Counted from the stretch's first letter, positions 8,739-17,801 are shown. The stretch is 37,010 nt of DNA from an uncultured Porphyromonadaceae bacterium (GCA_900550645.1 URTA01000023.1:1-37010), one strand, 5' to 3'. Notes: generated by a model from the sequence alone, not told the origin. Made by a program: numbers and translations.

Positions 8739-10376
8739 ATGGCTAAAGAAATAAAATTCAATATCAATGCTCGCGAAGAGCTGAAGAAGGGTGTTGACGC
8801 ACTCGCTGACGCTGTCAAGGTAACTCTCGGCCCGAAAGGACGCAACGTAATCATCGAGAAGAAGTTCGGTGCGCCTCACATCACCAAGGACGGTGTGACT
8901 GTGGCTCGCGAAATCGAACTGGAGGACGCTTTCCAGAACATGGGCGCACAACTGGTCAAGGAAGTCGCTTCCAAGACAGGCGACCAGGCTGGTGACGGCA
9001 CAACTACTGCGACAGTCCTCGCACAGTCAATCGTGAATGTAGGACTGAAGAACGTTGCAGCCGGCGCAAATCCCATGGATCTGAAGCGCGGTATCGACAA
9101 GGCTGTTGCCAAGGTCGTGGAAGGCATCAAGGCGCAGAGCCAGGAGGTCGGCACAGACTTCAAGAAAATCGAGAACATCGCCCGCATATCAGCCAACAAT
9201 GACGAGAAAATCGGCGAACTCATCGCAGAGGCAATGGAAAAGGTTTCTCTCGACGGCGTTATCACAGTTGAGGAAGCCAAGGGTACAGAAACTTCCGTTG
9301 AACTCGTAGAGGGCATGGAGTTTGACAGAGGCTATATCTCACCTTACTTCGTAACCAACAGCGAAAAGATGGAGTGTGAGATGGAAAATCCTTACATCCT
9401 GCTCTATGACAAGAAGATTTCCAACCTCAAGGAGATGCTGCCTGTACTCGAGGCTACTGCACAGTCAGGCCGTGGTCTGCTTATAATCGCAGAAGACGTT
9501 GACAACGAGGCTCTCGCTACGCTGGTTGTAAACCGTCTGCGCGGCTCATTGAAGGTTTGCGCTGTCAAGGCTCCGGGCTTCGGCGACCGCCGCAAGGAGA
9601 TGCTCGAAGACATCGCTATCCTCACTGGAGGTACAGTCATCAGCGAAACAAAGGGTATGCAGCTTGCCAATGCAACTATCGCTGAACTCGGCTCGGCTGA
9701 CAAGGTGACTGTCAACAAGGACAACACTATCATCGTCAACGGTGCCGGTGACAAAGAGGCTATTGCTGCCCGTATCGGTCAGATCAAGGCTCAGATTGAG
9801 GCTACATCTTCAACATACGACAAGGAGAAACTCGAGGAACGCAAGGCTAAATTGTCCGGCGGTGTTGCTGTCCTCTACATTGGCGCACCTTCAGAGGTTG
9901 AGATGAAGGAGAAGAAAGACCGCGTAGACGACGCTCTGAGCGCAACTCGCGCTGCCGTAGCTGAAGGCATCGTTCCGGGCGGCGGTGTAGCGTTCATCCG
10001 CTGTCTCCCGGCTCTTGACGAGCTGAAAGGCGACAATGACGACGAGAACACTGGTATTGCAATCATACGCCGCGCTATTGAGGAACCGCTTCGTCAGATT
10101 GTCGAGAACGCTGGTGTAGAAGGCGCAGTCATCGTCCAGAAGGTGAAAGACGGCAAGGGCGATTTCGGTTACAACGCCCGCACTGCCACATTCGAGAACT
10201 TCTTTGCAGCAGGTGTCATTGACCCTGCCAAGGTAACTCGTGTGGCACTCGAGAACGCGGCCAGCATTGCTGGTATGTTCTTGACGACCGAATGTGTTAT
10301 TGCTGAAAAGAAGGAAGAGAACCCGATGCCCGCAATGCCCAATCCTGGCATGGGAGGTATGGGCGGCATGATGTAA
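8739..10376 (+). CDS. groEL: Chaperonin GroEL
   Basis: GroEL is the ATP-driven 14-mer that encloses and folds unfolded proteins with GroES. The 545-residue protein is full length. It starts MAKEIKFNINAREELKKGVD, carries the nucleotide-binding stretch VTLGPKGRNV and the GDGTTTATVLAQ motif (around residue 87), and ends in the typical Gly/Met-rich tail GGMGGMM. It is the second gene of the groES-groEL operon, has a strong ribosome site, and is followed by a hairpin terminator at 10444-10483. Confidence 0.99.
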   Translation: MAKEIKFNINAREELKKGVDALADAVKVTLGPKGRNVIIEKKFGAPHITKDGVTVAREIELEDAFQNMGAQLVKEVASKTGDQAGDGTTTATVLAQSIVNVGLKNVAAGANPMDLKRGIDKAVAKVVEGIKAQSQEVGTDFKKIENIARISANNDEKIGELIAEAMEKVSLDGVITVEEAKGTETSVELVEGMEFDRGYISPYFVTNSEKMECEMENPYILLYDKKISNLKEMLPVLEATAQSGRGLLIIAEDVDNEALATLVVNRLRGSLKVCAVKAPGFGDRRKEMLEDIAILTGGTVISETKGMQLANATIAELGSADKVTVNKDNTIIVNGAGDKEAIAARIGQIKAQIEATSSTYDKEKLEERKAKLSGGVAVLYIGAPSEVEMKEKKDRVDDALSATRAAVAEGIVPGGGVAFIRCLPALDELKGDNDDENTGIAIIRRAIEEPLRQIVENAGVEGAVIVQKVKDGKGDFGYNARTATFENFFAAGVIDPAKVTRVALENAASIAGMFLTTECVIAEKKEENPMPAMPNPGMGGMGGMM

Positions 10377-10443
10377 GCCGAGAATTGATCATGGCTTTGC
10401 AGCTGATTTTCAACATGTTCCAAAGCCGTAAATCCAATACGCA

Positions 10444-10483
10444 GGAGTTGTCCCCGATTATCGGGGGCGACTCCTTTGTTGTT
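10444..10483 (+). terminator. Rho-independent terminator of groESL
   Basis: The arms GGAGTTGTCCCCGA and TCGGGGGCGACTCC pair with two G-U wobbles around a TTA loop (10444-10474). A T-rich tail, TTTGTTGTTT, follows. It lies about 70 bp after the groEL stop and only 30 bp before the next start. Confidence 0.85.
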
Positions 10484-10512
10484 TAGCAGAACCGCAATAT
10501 CGCAAGAAAACT

Positions 10513-11289
10513 ATGATATACTATTTTTCGGGTACGGGCAATTCCCGGTACGTGGCGGAGCAGTTGGCGGCTCATCTTGCAGATGCCGCAGTGCCGCTCG
10601 GTCTGTTGGCATATTCTGACGATAAGGTTTGCATATCATCGTCCGAGAGTGTCGGCATAGTCTGCCCTGTGTACAGTTGGGGCTTGCCTGTGCCTGTACT
10701 CAAATTTATTGAGCGGCTGTCGCATCGCGGTGAGAAGCAGCCGTATGTATGGTGCGTCTTGACTTGCGGGGACGAAACCGGCTTTGCGCACCGTATGATG
10801 AAGTCTGCATTGGCACATCGCGGGTATTGCCTAAACGCCGTGTGGAGTGTCATTCTGCCCAATAATTATGTCCTGCTGCCTGGGTTTGATGTTGATGCGG
10901 ATGATGTTGCGCAATCGAAGATTGATACTGCGCCAAAACGGATTGAGGAGATTGCAGCTGCAATACGTAGCTGGGCGGAAACGACAGATGTGACTGTAGG
11001 ACCGATGCCGTGGCTGAAGTCCCGGATTGTTTACCCTATGTTCAAGCGATGGGGCATATTCCCGAGGAAATTCAGCGTTTCTTCCGAGTGTGTCGGCTGT
11101 GGACGCTGTGCAAAAGCCTGTCCGCTTGGCAATGTGACTATGGTTGAGGGCAAGCCCGCTTGGGGAAATAATTGCGCCAGCTGTGTTGCGTGCTATCATG
11201 TCTGTCCAAGGAAGTGCATACAGTATGGCAAAGCTACGCGAGGAAAAGGGCATTACTATTTCCGTGCAAAAACGAATGGCAACGGATAA
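10513..11289 (+). CDS. EFR1-type flavodoxin/ferredoxin fusion protein
   Basis: The product (258 aa) joins a flavodoxin-like FMN domain to a bacterial two-[4Fe-4S] ferredoxin domain, the layout of the EFR1 family of putative electron-transfer proteins. The phosphate-binding loop FSGTGNSRYVA lies at residues 5-15. The two cluster motifs are C193-x2-C-x2-C-x3-CP and C221-x2-C-x2-C-x3-CP, all cysteines present. The middle contains the VYSWGLPVPV stretch common in these flavodoxins. The role is probably an electron shuttle in the cytoplasm; partner and substrate are unknown. It stands just after the groEL terminator with no clear promoter, so some read-through is possible. Confidence 0.88.
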   Translation: MIYYFSGTGNSRYVAEQLAAHLADAAVPLGLLAYSDDKVCISSSESVGIVCPVYSWGLPVPVLKFIERLSHRGEKQPYVWCVLTCGDETGFAHRMMKSALAHRGYCLNAVWSVILPNNYVLLPGFDVDADDVAQSKIDTAPKRIEEIAAAIRSWAETTDVTVGPMPWLKSRIVYPMFKRWGIFPRKFSVSSECVGCGRCAKACPLGNVTMVEGKPAWGNNCASCVACYHVCPRKCIQYGKATRGKGHYYFRAKTNGNG

Positions 11290-11338
11290 ACGTTCTTGAA
11301 TAAGATTGTCTAATCATCAGTAAGCTAACACTCGAATT

Positions 11339-11833
11339 ATGAAAAGACTTTACTTCTCATTGTTTGCATTGGCACTTGCCTGTGGTGTGGCAAGTGCGGA
11401 ATATGTAGTTGTGGCACGCGAAACGCGGGTCTTTGACGGACCTGCGGCCAAGGATGCAACCGCCGCGATGTCGGGGGCAGACGTTGTTGCCAAGCCGGGA
11501 ATGGTGTTTGTCAAAGATTCGGCGCAAGGCGGCTGGAACAAGGTGGAATACCTTACGGGTATGAGAGCCTTCATCAGTGCTGACATGATTGCATCGGGTT
11601 CGGCAGTCACCCTTCCCGCAGCTGGTGAATACGGCATAGCAAACGGGTCGTCCAAAGTGACTATGACAACAGACGGCGGCAAATACACGCTGCACGATGC
11701 CAAGGCTACGTATTCAGGCAAGGCAGAGAACAATGCTGTGATATTCCGTGACGTATGTGGCAACGTGGCATATTCAGCCGTTGTCTTGAATGGCAAGACT
11801 TACGTTTACGACTATACTTCGCTCGGCTGGTAA
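11339..11833 (+). CDS. Small secreted protein, possible SH3-like domain
   Basis: The 164-residue product has a clear signal peptide (MKRLYFSLFALALACGVASA, cleavage probably after residue 20), so it is exported to the periplasm or beyond. Residues about 22-85 contain a pattern, RVFDGPAAKDA ... GGWNKVEYL ... AFISADMI, that resembles bacterial SH3 domains, which often bind cell wall. The second half (about 95-164) is Gly/Ser/Thr-rich and beta-like. The SH3 assignment is a resemblance only. It lies 49 bp after the flavodoxin/ferredoxin gene on the same strand and converges on dus with an 18-bp gap. I do not recognise a named family. Confidence 0.75.
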   Translation: MKRLYFSLFALALACGVASAEYVVVARETRVFDGPAAKDATAAMSGADVVAKPGMVFVKDSAQGGWNKVEYLTGMRAFISADMIASGSAVTLPAAGEYGIANGSSKVTMTTDGGKYTLHDAKATYSGKAENNAVIFRDVCGNVAYSAVVLNGKTYVYDYTSLGW

Positions 11834-11851
11834 AACGAGGCCGGCAGCGTC

Positions 11852-12778
11852 TTAATCCGCTATTGCCGCAACTGCCGCGTGGTAGTTGCGCAACGAGTGC
11901 GCCTTGTGTATGGCCTTCCATGCGCGGCGGCCGATAATCGGCTCGGCATAGTCCCAAAGCGGTCTCAGCTTGGAGAGTATCTGCACATCACCGCACAGGT
12001 CTCGCTCGTACACCTCGCCGATTTCCTCATTCAGTCGGACGAGTGCAGATATGCGCCGCTGCTCCGTCCATTCTTCGCCTGACACATATTCTTCGGCAAG
12101 CGACGGGCGAGCCAACAGTCCTCGACCTATCATCACGCCGGCAATGCCCGGGTATTTCGCATATATGTCGGCGATGTCAGCCGGGGTGTGGAGGTCGCCG
12201 TTGTATATTACCGGGTGCTTGGACTGCTTCAGGAACTCGCCGAAAGCATCCATAGCCAACTCGCCGTCGTACTTCTGTTTGCCGGTTCGCGGGTGAAACG
12301 CCACCTGCGACAGCGGCATCTCGTTGACAGCGTCGGCAATGTCCTGCCAGCCGTCTGAGTCGTTTTCGCCGCAGCGCATCTTGAGTGAAAATTTGACCTG
12401 CGGCATCTGGCGCATCTGCTCGGCAACATCTGCGAGTGTCTCTGGGTGTGACATCAACGCGCATCCTCGTCCGCGACGTGTCTGCATCGGGAATGGGCAG
12501 CCTATGTTCAGGTCTATCTCATTATAACCGGCTTCAACAACAATGCCGGCAAGCCGGCGGAACTCGTCTGCGTCAGAGAAAATAATCTGCGGCACAGTGT
12601 GTACGCCTTCATTCAGCGGTGATTGTAGCCGTGAAATATCCTGACGGCGCGGCTCGCCTTTCTCGATGCGGATAAAGGGCGTATAGTAAGCGTCAACGCC
12701 TCTGAACAAGCGTGCGTGAACGTTGCGGTAAACATGATCAGTATATCCCTGTAGTGGGGCAAAAAGTATGGTGTTCAT
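11852..12778 (-). CDS. tRNA-dihydrouridine synthase family protein
   Basis: Dus enzymes reduce uridines in the tRNA D-loop to dihydrouridine with FMN and NAD(P)H. The 308-residue product starts MNTILFAPLQGYTDHVYRN, the usual first TIM-barrel strand. The catalytic cysteine is C94 in the motif NIGCPFPMQTRRGRG. KMRCG, FHPRTGKQ and the FMN phosphate site (VMIGRGLLARPSL) follow in order, and the C-terminal helical domain holds LRPLWDYA. The sequence is closest to my memory of the DusC-like or Bacteroidota Dus forms, but I cannot assign the target position. It is the last gene of the minus-strand run starting at 17679, 9 bp after the DUF486 gene. Confidence 0.92.
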   Translation of the reverse strand: MNTILFAPLQGYTDHVYRNVHARLFRGVDAYYTPFIRIEKGEPRRQDISRLQSPLNEGVHTVPQIIFSDADEFRRLAGIVVEAGYNEIDLNIGCPFPMQTRRGRGCALMSHPETLADVAEQMRQMPQVKFSLKMRCGENDSDGWQDIADAVNEMPLSQVAFHPRTGKQKYDGELAMDAFGEFLKQSKHPVIYNGDLHTPADIADIYAKYPGIAGVMIGRGLLARPSLAEEYVSGEEWTEQRRISALVRLNEEIGEVYERDLCGDVQILSKLRPLWDYAEPIIGRRAWKAIHKAHSLRNYHAAVAAIAD

Positions 12779-12787
12779 CTATTTGTA

Positions 12788-13174
12788 TCAGTCGTTTGAT
12801 CCCGAAGGCATGAATGCAAAGTACACGGAGGCCACAAGGCACAGAAATGCCGCTATGTGGTTCCAATGAAATTTCTCACCCTTGAAAACGAATGTCACTA
12901 TCAGGGTGAAGACAGTCAGCGACACGACTTCCTGAATTACCTTCAATTCAATGAGGGAGAAACCTCCGCCGTTCTCGGAGTAACCGATCCTGTTGGCAGG
13001 CACCATGAAACAATACTCGAAGAAAGCGAGACCCCACGAGAGCAGGATTACGGCAAACAGCGGCCAGTTTGAGGTGACGCCGGCGGTCTGCAATTTCAAG
13101 TGCCCATACCATGCGAAGGTCATGAACACATTGGAAATCAGCAGCAGTACTATTGTCAGAATCTTGTCATTCAT
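12788..13174 (-). CDS. DUF486/DMT-family small membrane protein
   Basis: The 128-residue protein has four predicted membrane helices (about 5-23, 37-58, 80-100 and 105-123) and the conserved-looking segments TFAWYGHLK and CFMVPANRIGY seen in the DUF486 family of the drug/metabolite transporter group. The substrate is unknown. It is in the inner membrane. Spacing of 33 bp to the TPR gene upstream and 9 bp to dus downstream puts it in the same transcript. Confidence 0.85.
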   Translation of the reverse strand: MNDKILTIVLLLISNVFMTFAWYGHLKLQTAGVTSNWPLFAVILLSWGLAFFEYCFMVPANRIGYSENGGGFSLIELKVIQEVVSLTVFTLIVTFVFKGEKFHWNHIAAFLCLVASVYFAFMPSGSND

Positions 13175-13207
13175 GCCTTGGGACAGAATAGGCGTGCATC
13201 TGTAGGG

Positions 13208-14731
13208 TCAATGCTTTGTCGATAGGGACAAGTACGGTGTCTTGTCGGTGTCGAAGAGGTATAGGTTTTCATAGCCGGCAGCTTCAGCCTTGTTGCGGTA
13301 TTCCTGCGCTTTGTCTGCATTGCCAGTCTGGGCGTAGTATACTGCGGCGTATGCCAGTGCTTCTGCTGTCTCTCCTTTGGCAAGCATGTTGGATATGGTT
13401 GCCTCGCCGTCTAATGTTTTGCCGGACAGGGCCTGTGCTATAGCGCGGTATGCCAAAGCGGGCAGTCTGTCTGCTTGTGTGTTTGCCGCACGTTGCAAGT
13501 CGCTGTTTGCGCCGGCATTGTCATTCTGCATATACCGTTTGACGTATGCCCGCAGCAGCAGCGCGTCAACAGCCTCTGCGTCTATCAGGACAGCCTCGTT
13601 GAGTGCGTCAGATGCAGCCTTGGCATCACCCTGCGCAATAGCGGCTTTTGCCATTGCCATGAGCGACTGTGTGTCTGGATTGGCTGCGGAGTATGATTTC
13701 GACGCGAAAAGCAATGCGGTAGCAGGGGAGTTGTTTGCCAGTTCAACGGCTGATTTGACCAGGTATGCGTCTGCCGTCGGCTGCATCGATATTGCCTTGT
13801 CGGCGTATGCCTTAGCCTCGTCTAGCTTGTTGAGCGACAGGCAGACGCGAGCAGCGCGTGTGAGCGATGATGCTGAAACGTCCTCGCTCTGCGCAAGAGT
13901 ATGGTATGCGCTGTAAGCGTCGTTCAGATGCCCGGTATTGGCGCAGATTGCCGCACGGATGTATGACATGAACGAGTTGCCGGAGTTCTTGGACTCTGCA
14001 AAGTCGAAGCCTCTGCAGAATGCATCGTAGTTTTCGCGAGCAACCTGTTCGAGGCCTGCAAACGGACGCTGTATGTCATCGCCCAGAGAAATGGCTGTCA
14101 GGTAGTTCACTACGCTTTTCTCCATTTCGCCGAGGTCGTGATATACTTCTCCAATGCGGCAGTATGTCAGTGCGGATGTAGAGTCCACATTCTTCATTTC
14201 CTCGAGCAGCTGGTTTGCCTCTTCTGTATTCCCTTTGAGCGCAGAGGCTTTCGCCATGCCGAAAAATGCCTCTTGGCTGCGCGATTTCAGGCGTATCATG
14301 GATTGGAATGTGCTGTACGCATTGTCCGCATCCTTCATCGCCAGGTATATGTTGCCTTTGCGGTACAGGTCGGAGTATGATTTCGGGTTGATCGTGAGAG
14401 CCTTGTTCACTGCCTCGAGAGCCTTGGAGTTGTCTTCGAGCTGGATGTATATGTCGCTCATGAGCGAGTATTCGTGCATAAGCAGGTCGGCATCCTTGGC
14501 TGGTGTATATTTTATAGCCGTCTCGACATCATCGAGTGCGTTGGCATACATGTTGAGCCTGTAATACTCCACGGCACGCCGGTAGAGCGTTATATAGTCT
14601 TTGGGGTCTTCGCGAAGAGTCTCCTCGTAGGCACTGAAAATCGCCTTGGTGAGCTGGCTCATCTGCTGGGAATATGCACTCGCGGCTGACAGGATTGCCG
14701 CAGCGGCAAAAAGTGTTTTGATATATCTCAT
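13208..14731 (-). CDS. Secreted tetratricopeptide-repeat protein
   Basis: The 507-residue product has a signal peptide (MRYIKTLFAAAAILSAASAYS) and then an almost unbroken series of TPR-like helix pairs. Clear units are LYRRAVEYYRLNMYANALDD (about 48-67), DNSKALEAVNKALTINPKSY and DADNAYSTFQSMIRLKSRSQ. TPR arrays act as scaffolds for protein binding; the location is probably periplasmic. No enzymatic domain is visible. It follows kdsA by 9 bp in the same operon; this closeness does not reveal its partner. Confidence 0.87.
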   Translation of the reverse strand: MRYIKTLFAAAAILSAASAYSQQMSQLTKAIFSAYEETLREDPKDYITLYRRAVEYYRLNMYANALDDVETAIKYTPAKDADLLMHEYSLMSDIYIQLEDNSKALEAVNKALTINPKSYSDLYRKGNIYLAMKDADNAYSTFQSMIRLKSRSQEAFFGMAKASALKGNTEEANQLLEEMKNVDSTSALTYCRIGEVYHDLGEMEKSVVNYLTAISLGDDIQRPFAGLEQVARENYDAFCRGFDFAESKNSGNSFMSYIRAAICANTGHLNDAYSAYHTLAQSEDVSASSLTRAARVCLSLNKLDEAKAYADKAISMQPTADAYLVKSAVELANNSPATALLFASKSYSAANPDTQSLMAMAKAAIAQGDAKAASDALNEAVLIDAEAVDALLLRAYVKRYMQNDNAGANSDLQRAANTQADRLPALAYRAIAQALSGKTLDGEATISNMLAKGETAEALAYAAVYYAQTGNADKAQEYRNKAEAAGYENLYLFDTDKTPYLSLSTKH

Positions 14732-14740
14732 GATTGTGTC

Positions 14741-15610
14741 TTATTTCGTGTTGTTGTTTTCGAGGACGGCCATGCGCAAGCGTGTTAGACGATGCAACAG
14801 GGCTTCCACGTGGTCGAGCTTGAGCATGTTCGCGCCGTCGCTTTTCGCGACAGAGGGGTCTGGGTGGGTCTCCATGAAAATGCCGTCCGCACCAACCGCT
14901 ATAGCCGCTGACGCGACTGTGTCGATGAGTTCCGGCAGGCCGCCGGTGACCCCGGACGACTGGTTCGGCTGTTGCAGAGAGTGGGTTATGTCCATAATGA
15001 CAGGGCAGTTGCACTCATGTTTCATCAAAGGAATGCCCCGGAAATCTACCAACAAGTCGTGGTAGCCGAACATCGTGCCTCTGTCGGTGATGCTCACTTG
15101 GTCGTTGCCTGACATACGCACCTTCTCGACGGCATGGGTCATTGACGTGGGCGACAGGAACTGCCCCTTCTTGATGTTGACCATTTTGCCGGTCTTGGCG
15201 GCGGCTACCAACAGGTTCGTCTGGCGGCAGAGGAACGCTGGTATCTGCAGTACATCAACATACTGCGCTGCCATAGCGGCTTCGTGAGCCTCATGGATGT
15301 CGGTGACGACTGGCACGTCAAACTCCTCGCGGACACGCGCCAGTATGCGCAACGCTTTCTCGTCGCCAATGCCGGTAAACGAATCCAGGCGGCTGCGGTT
15401 TGCCTTGCGGTAACTCCCCTTGAAGACAAGCGGTATATTCAGCCGCGCTGTCACCTCCTTAAGGACAGATGCACATTGCAAAGCTATATCCTCGCTCTCT
15501 ATCGCACACGGCCCTGCGAGCAGGAAAAAATTGCCTGTCTTGCTCGAAGAGAGGTACGAGGTCATGCCTTCGTCGGCAATACGGCTCAAAACTGTATCGG
15601 TAGTCGTCAT
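14741..15610 (-). CDS. kdsA: 3-deoxy-8-phosphooctulonate synthase (Kdo-8-P synthase)
   Basis: KdsA condenses phosphoenolpyruvate with arabinose-5-phosphate to Kdo-8-phosphate, the first committed step to the Kdo of lipopolysaccharide. The 289-residue sequence carries the family landmarks FKGSYRKANRSR, TDIHEAHEA, LQIPAFLCRQTNLL, NIKKGQFLSP and ETHPDPSVAKSDG. In the first strand the motif is AGPCAIES with Cys35, where the E. coli metal-independent enzyme has Asn. This is therefore the metal-dependent (Aquifex-like) class. The start at 15610 gives a slightly longer N-terminus than usual; Met16 is an alternative. It lies 4 bp after rsmE. Confidence 0.96.
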   Translation of the reverse strand: MTTTDTVLSRIADEGMTSYLSSSKTGNFFLLAGPCAIESEDIALQCASVLKEVTARLNIPLVFKGSYRKANRSRLDSFTGIGDEKALRILARVREEFDVPVVTDIHEAHEAAMAAQYVDVLQIPAFLCRQTNLLVAAAKTGKMVNIKKGQFLSPTSMTHAVEKVRMSGNDQVSITDRGTMFGYHDLLVDFRGIPLMKHECNCPVIMDITHSLQQPNQSSGVTGGLPELIDTVASAAIAVGADGIFMETHPDPSVAKSDGANMLKLDHVEALLHRLTRLRMAVLENNNTK

Positions 15611-15614
15611 AATA

Positions 15615-16328
15615 TCAGCGGAGAGATTTGAGTTGTTCTACAATATGAAATGTGGAGAGGGCAAACAGGGCAGCGGTCTCAGTGCGCAGCCTGTTGTCGC
15701 CGAATGTAACGGGCTTATAGCCGGCAGCAATAGCCATTTCCACCTCTGCCGGAGAAAAGTCCCCTTCAGGTCCGATGAGTATAGTTACGTCCTTACCCAC
15801 TGGACAAACTTCGGCAAACGGCTGGCGAGGTGTCTGACTATCGCAGTAGCCCATAAAGCGGCAACCGTCGCCAGGCTTGACAAATTGCGAGAACGGCATC
15901 ATCTGTACGAGCTGCGGCATCACGGCTTTCAGGCTCTGCTTCATGGCGGAAACCATAATCTTCTCGATGCGGTCCGCACGGACATCCTTGCGCTCGCTGT
16001 GTTCGCACCGCAGCAACGCTATGCGGTCAATGCCTATCTCTACGGCTTTCTCCACAAACCATTCCAGCCGATCGATGTTTTTGGGCGGCGCAATTGCCAC
16101 TGTTACAGAGCCACTCCATATTTTGGGTACATCCTCTGTCGCCAGCACCTCAACCGTGGTGTGTTTGTGGTGAGCTGAAGTGATGACGCATGAAAATCGA
16201 TGCCCCTTGCCGTCAACGACGCTTATGTTGTCGCCCTCGTGCAGACGCAGCACCCGTGCGCAATGCGCGGAGTCTGACTCGGGCAGCTCGTGCGTTGCCA
16301 GTATGTCGGGAGCATAGAACTGTATCAT
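15615..16328 (-). CDS. rsmE: 16S rRNA (uracil1498-N3)-methyltransferase RsmE
   Basis: RsmE methylates N3 of U1498 in the decoding region of 16S rRNA with S-adenosylmethionine. The 237-residue product has an N-terminal PUA-like domain (MIQFYAPD ... HCARVLRLHEGDNISVVDG) and a C-terminal SPOUT domain. The knot motifs are ILIGPEGDFSPAEVE and FGDNRLRTETAAL, the second matching the family's LGxxILRTETA site. It is the second gene of the run, 31 bp after the nucleoside transporter and 4 bp before kdsA. Confidence 0.96.
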   Translation of the reverse strand: MIQFYAPDILATHELPESDSAHCARVLRLHEGDNISVVDGKGHRFSCVITSAHHKHTTVEVLATEDVPKIWSGSVTVAIAPPKNIDRLEWFVEKAVEIGIDRIALLRCEHSERKDVRADRIEKIMVSAMKQSLKAVMPQLVQMMPFSQFVKPGDGCRFMGYCDSQTPRQPFAEVCPVGKDVTILIGPEGDFSPAEVEMAIAAGYKPVTFGDNRLRTETAALFALSTFHIVEQLKSLR

Positions 16329-16359
16329 ATATGTGTTGACAACAATGGCAGCGCGAGGT

Positions 16360-17679
16360 TTATTTATTGTCGAACTCTATGTTGTGGTGCTTGTGTTCCT
16401 TGAAGAGAAGCATGAACAGCACAGCCACAATGAGAGCATAGCCGGCAAATATGAACCAGCAGGTCTGCCAGTCGCCGAGCAGGAAGCCGTTTTCCCACTT
16501 GCAGAAATGGTTTACGACTTCGCCTGCCAGCAATGTGCCGACACTTGCGCCGAGGCCGTTGGTCATCAGCATGAACAGTCCCTGTGCCGACGCGCGGACA
16601 TCGGGACTGCATTTCTGGTCAACGAACAGTCCGCCAGATACATTGAAAAAGTCGAATGCTACGCCATAGACTATGCATGAGAGAATAAACAGTGTCACTC
16701 CAGGGAACGCCGGGTCGCCGATCCCGAAGAACCCGAAGCGGAGCACCCACGCAACCATAGCAATGAGCATGACGACCTTGATGCCGTATTTTTTCAGGAA
16801 GAACGGTATGAGCAATATGCACAGAGCTTCTGCAACCTGTGATATGGAAACGAGCATTGTCGCATTGTTGGCGGCAAATGTGTCTGCCATCGCCGGGTTG
16901 CCCTTGAAGCTGGTGATGAACGGCGTGGCGTAGCTGTTCGTGACTTGCAGCGACATGCCCAGCAGTGCGGAAAATATGAAGAACATAGCCATCTGACGGC
17001 TCTTGAACAGCTTGAACGCATCCAGCCCGAAAGCCTGTGAGAATGACTGTGAAACTTTCTTGACGAGAGGACAGGCCGGAAGCGTGAAGCAATAGGCGAA
17101 CAGCAATACGCTCATCAGTCCGGACATAAGGAACTGGTAATGCGTGTACTGGAACTTGTTGTCGCTGTTTCCGAGCAGGAACGTGAAGCTGCCGTCCTCG
17201 ATAGAGGCGCAGTTGACGAACCACATCATCAGGATGAAGCCGACAGTGCCGAGTACTCGTATGGGAGGGAAATCCTTGACCGTGTCCATGCCCTTGTTCT
17301 TCAGTATGGCAAATGCCGCCGTGTTTGACAGCGCGAGCGTAGGCATATAGAATGCTACGCTAAACGTATAGACGGTCATGAACAATACCGGGTCGGGCGT
17401 TGCGCTCTCGCAGCCCATGAAGAACAGCCCGAACATTCCGATGCCCGCCAGCAGGTGGCAATAGCCCAAAAGCCGTTGAGGCTGCACGAATTTGTCGGCA
17501 ATCATGCCCATGAGGGCAGGCATGAATATGGAAACAAGTCCCTGGATAGTATAATACCACGATATGTCCGCACCCATCCCGGCATTGCCGAGGTAGTTGC
17601 CCATAGATGTCAAGTATGCTCCCCATACTGCGAACTGCAGGAAGTTGAGAGCTGAAAGTCTTGCCTTTATTCCGTTCAT
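16360..17679 (-). CDS. Nucleoside permease, MFS nucleoside:H+ symporter family
   Basis: The 439-residue inner-membrane protein has about 12 hydrophobic helices. Its N-terminus (LSALNFLQFAVWGAYLTSMG) and the following WYYTIQGLVSIFMPALMGMI match the nucleoside:H+ symporter (NupG/XapB) branch of the major facilitator superfamily. It would import nucleosides with protons for salvage; exact specificity cannot be read. It is the first gene of a six-gene minus-strand run (rsmE 31 bp downstream). A TAACTTTG element at 17756-17763 gives a leader of about 70 nt. Confidence 0.88.
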   Translation of the reverse strand: MNGIKARLSALNFLQFAVWGAYLTSMGNYLGNAGMGADISWYYTIQGLVSIFMPALMGMIADKFVQPQRLLGYCHLLAGIGMFGLFFMGCESATPDPVLFMTVYTFSVAFYMPTLALSNTAAFAILKNKGMDTVKDFPPIRVLGTVGFILMMWFVNCASIEDGSFTFLLGNSDNKFQYTHYQFLMSGLMSVLLFAYCFTLPACPLVKKVSQSFSQAFGLDAFKLFKSRQMAMFFIFSALLGMSLQVTNSYATPFITSFKGNPAMADTFAANNATMLVSISQVAEALCILLIPFFLKKYGIKVVMLIAMVAWVLRFGFFGIGDPAFPGVTLFILSCIVYGVAFDFFNVSGGLFVDQKCSPDVRASAQGLFMLMTNGLGASVGTLLAGEVVNHFCKWENGFLLGDWQTCWFIFAGYALIVAVLFMLLFKEHKHHNIEFDNK

Positions 17680-17755
17680 ACTGTCTATATATAAGTAGAA
17701 GCAGACAACAGGACAAAATGCCCTCTGTTGGGTTCCGAACCTGTTATCATACAGA

Positions 17756-17763
17756 CAAAGTTA
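17756..17763 (-). promoter_or_regulatory. -7 element upstream of nucleoside permease operon
   Basis: TAACTTTG on the minus strand fits the Bacteroidota -7 box. No TTG stands at the ideal 19-20 bp upstream, so the promoter may be weak or activator-dependent. It lies in the 122-bp gap between the permease and the Crp-type gene. Confidence 0.5.
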
Positions 17764-17801
17764 GTTATTTTCTTGCAATGTCAGTACGCTTGTCGTCAGA
17801 T

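Noticed and set aside
15420..16178. Plus-strand open frame of 252 codons over kdsA and rsmE
   Set aside because: It is the shadow of two well-identified minus-strand genes and crosses their boundary.
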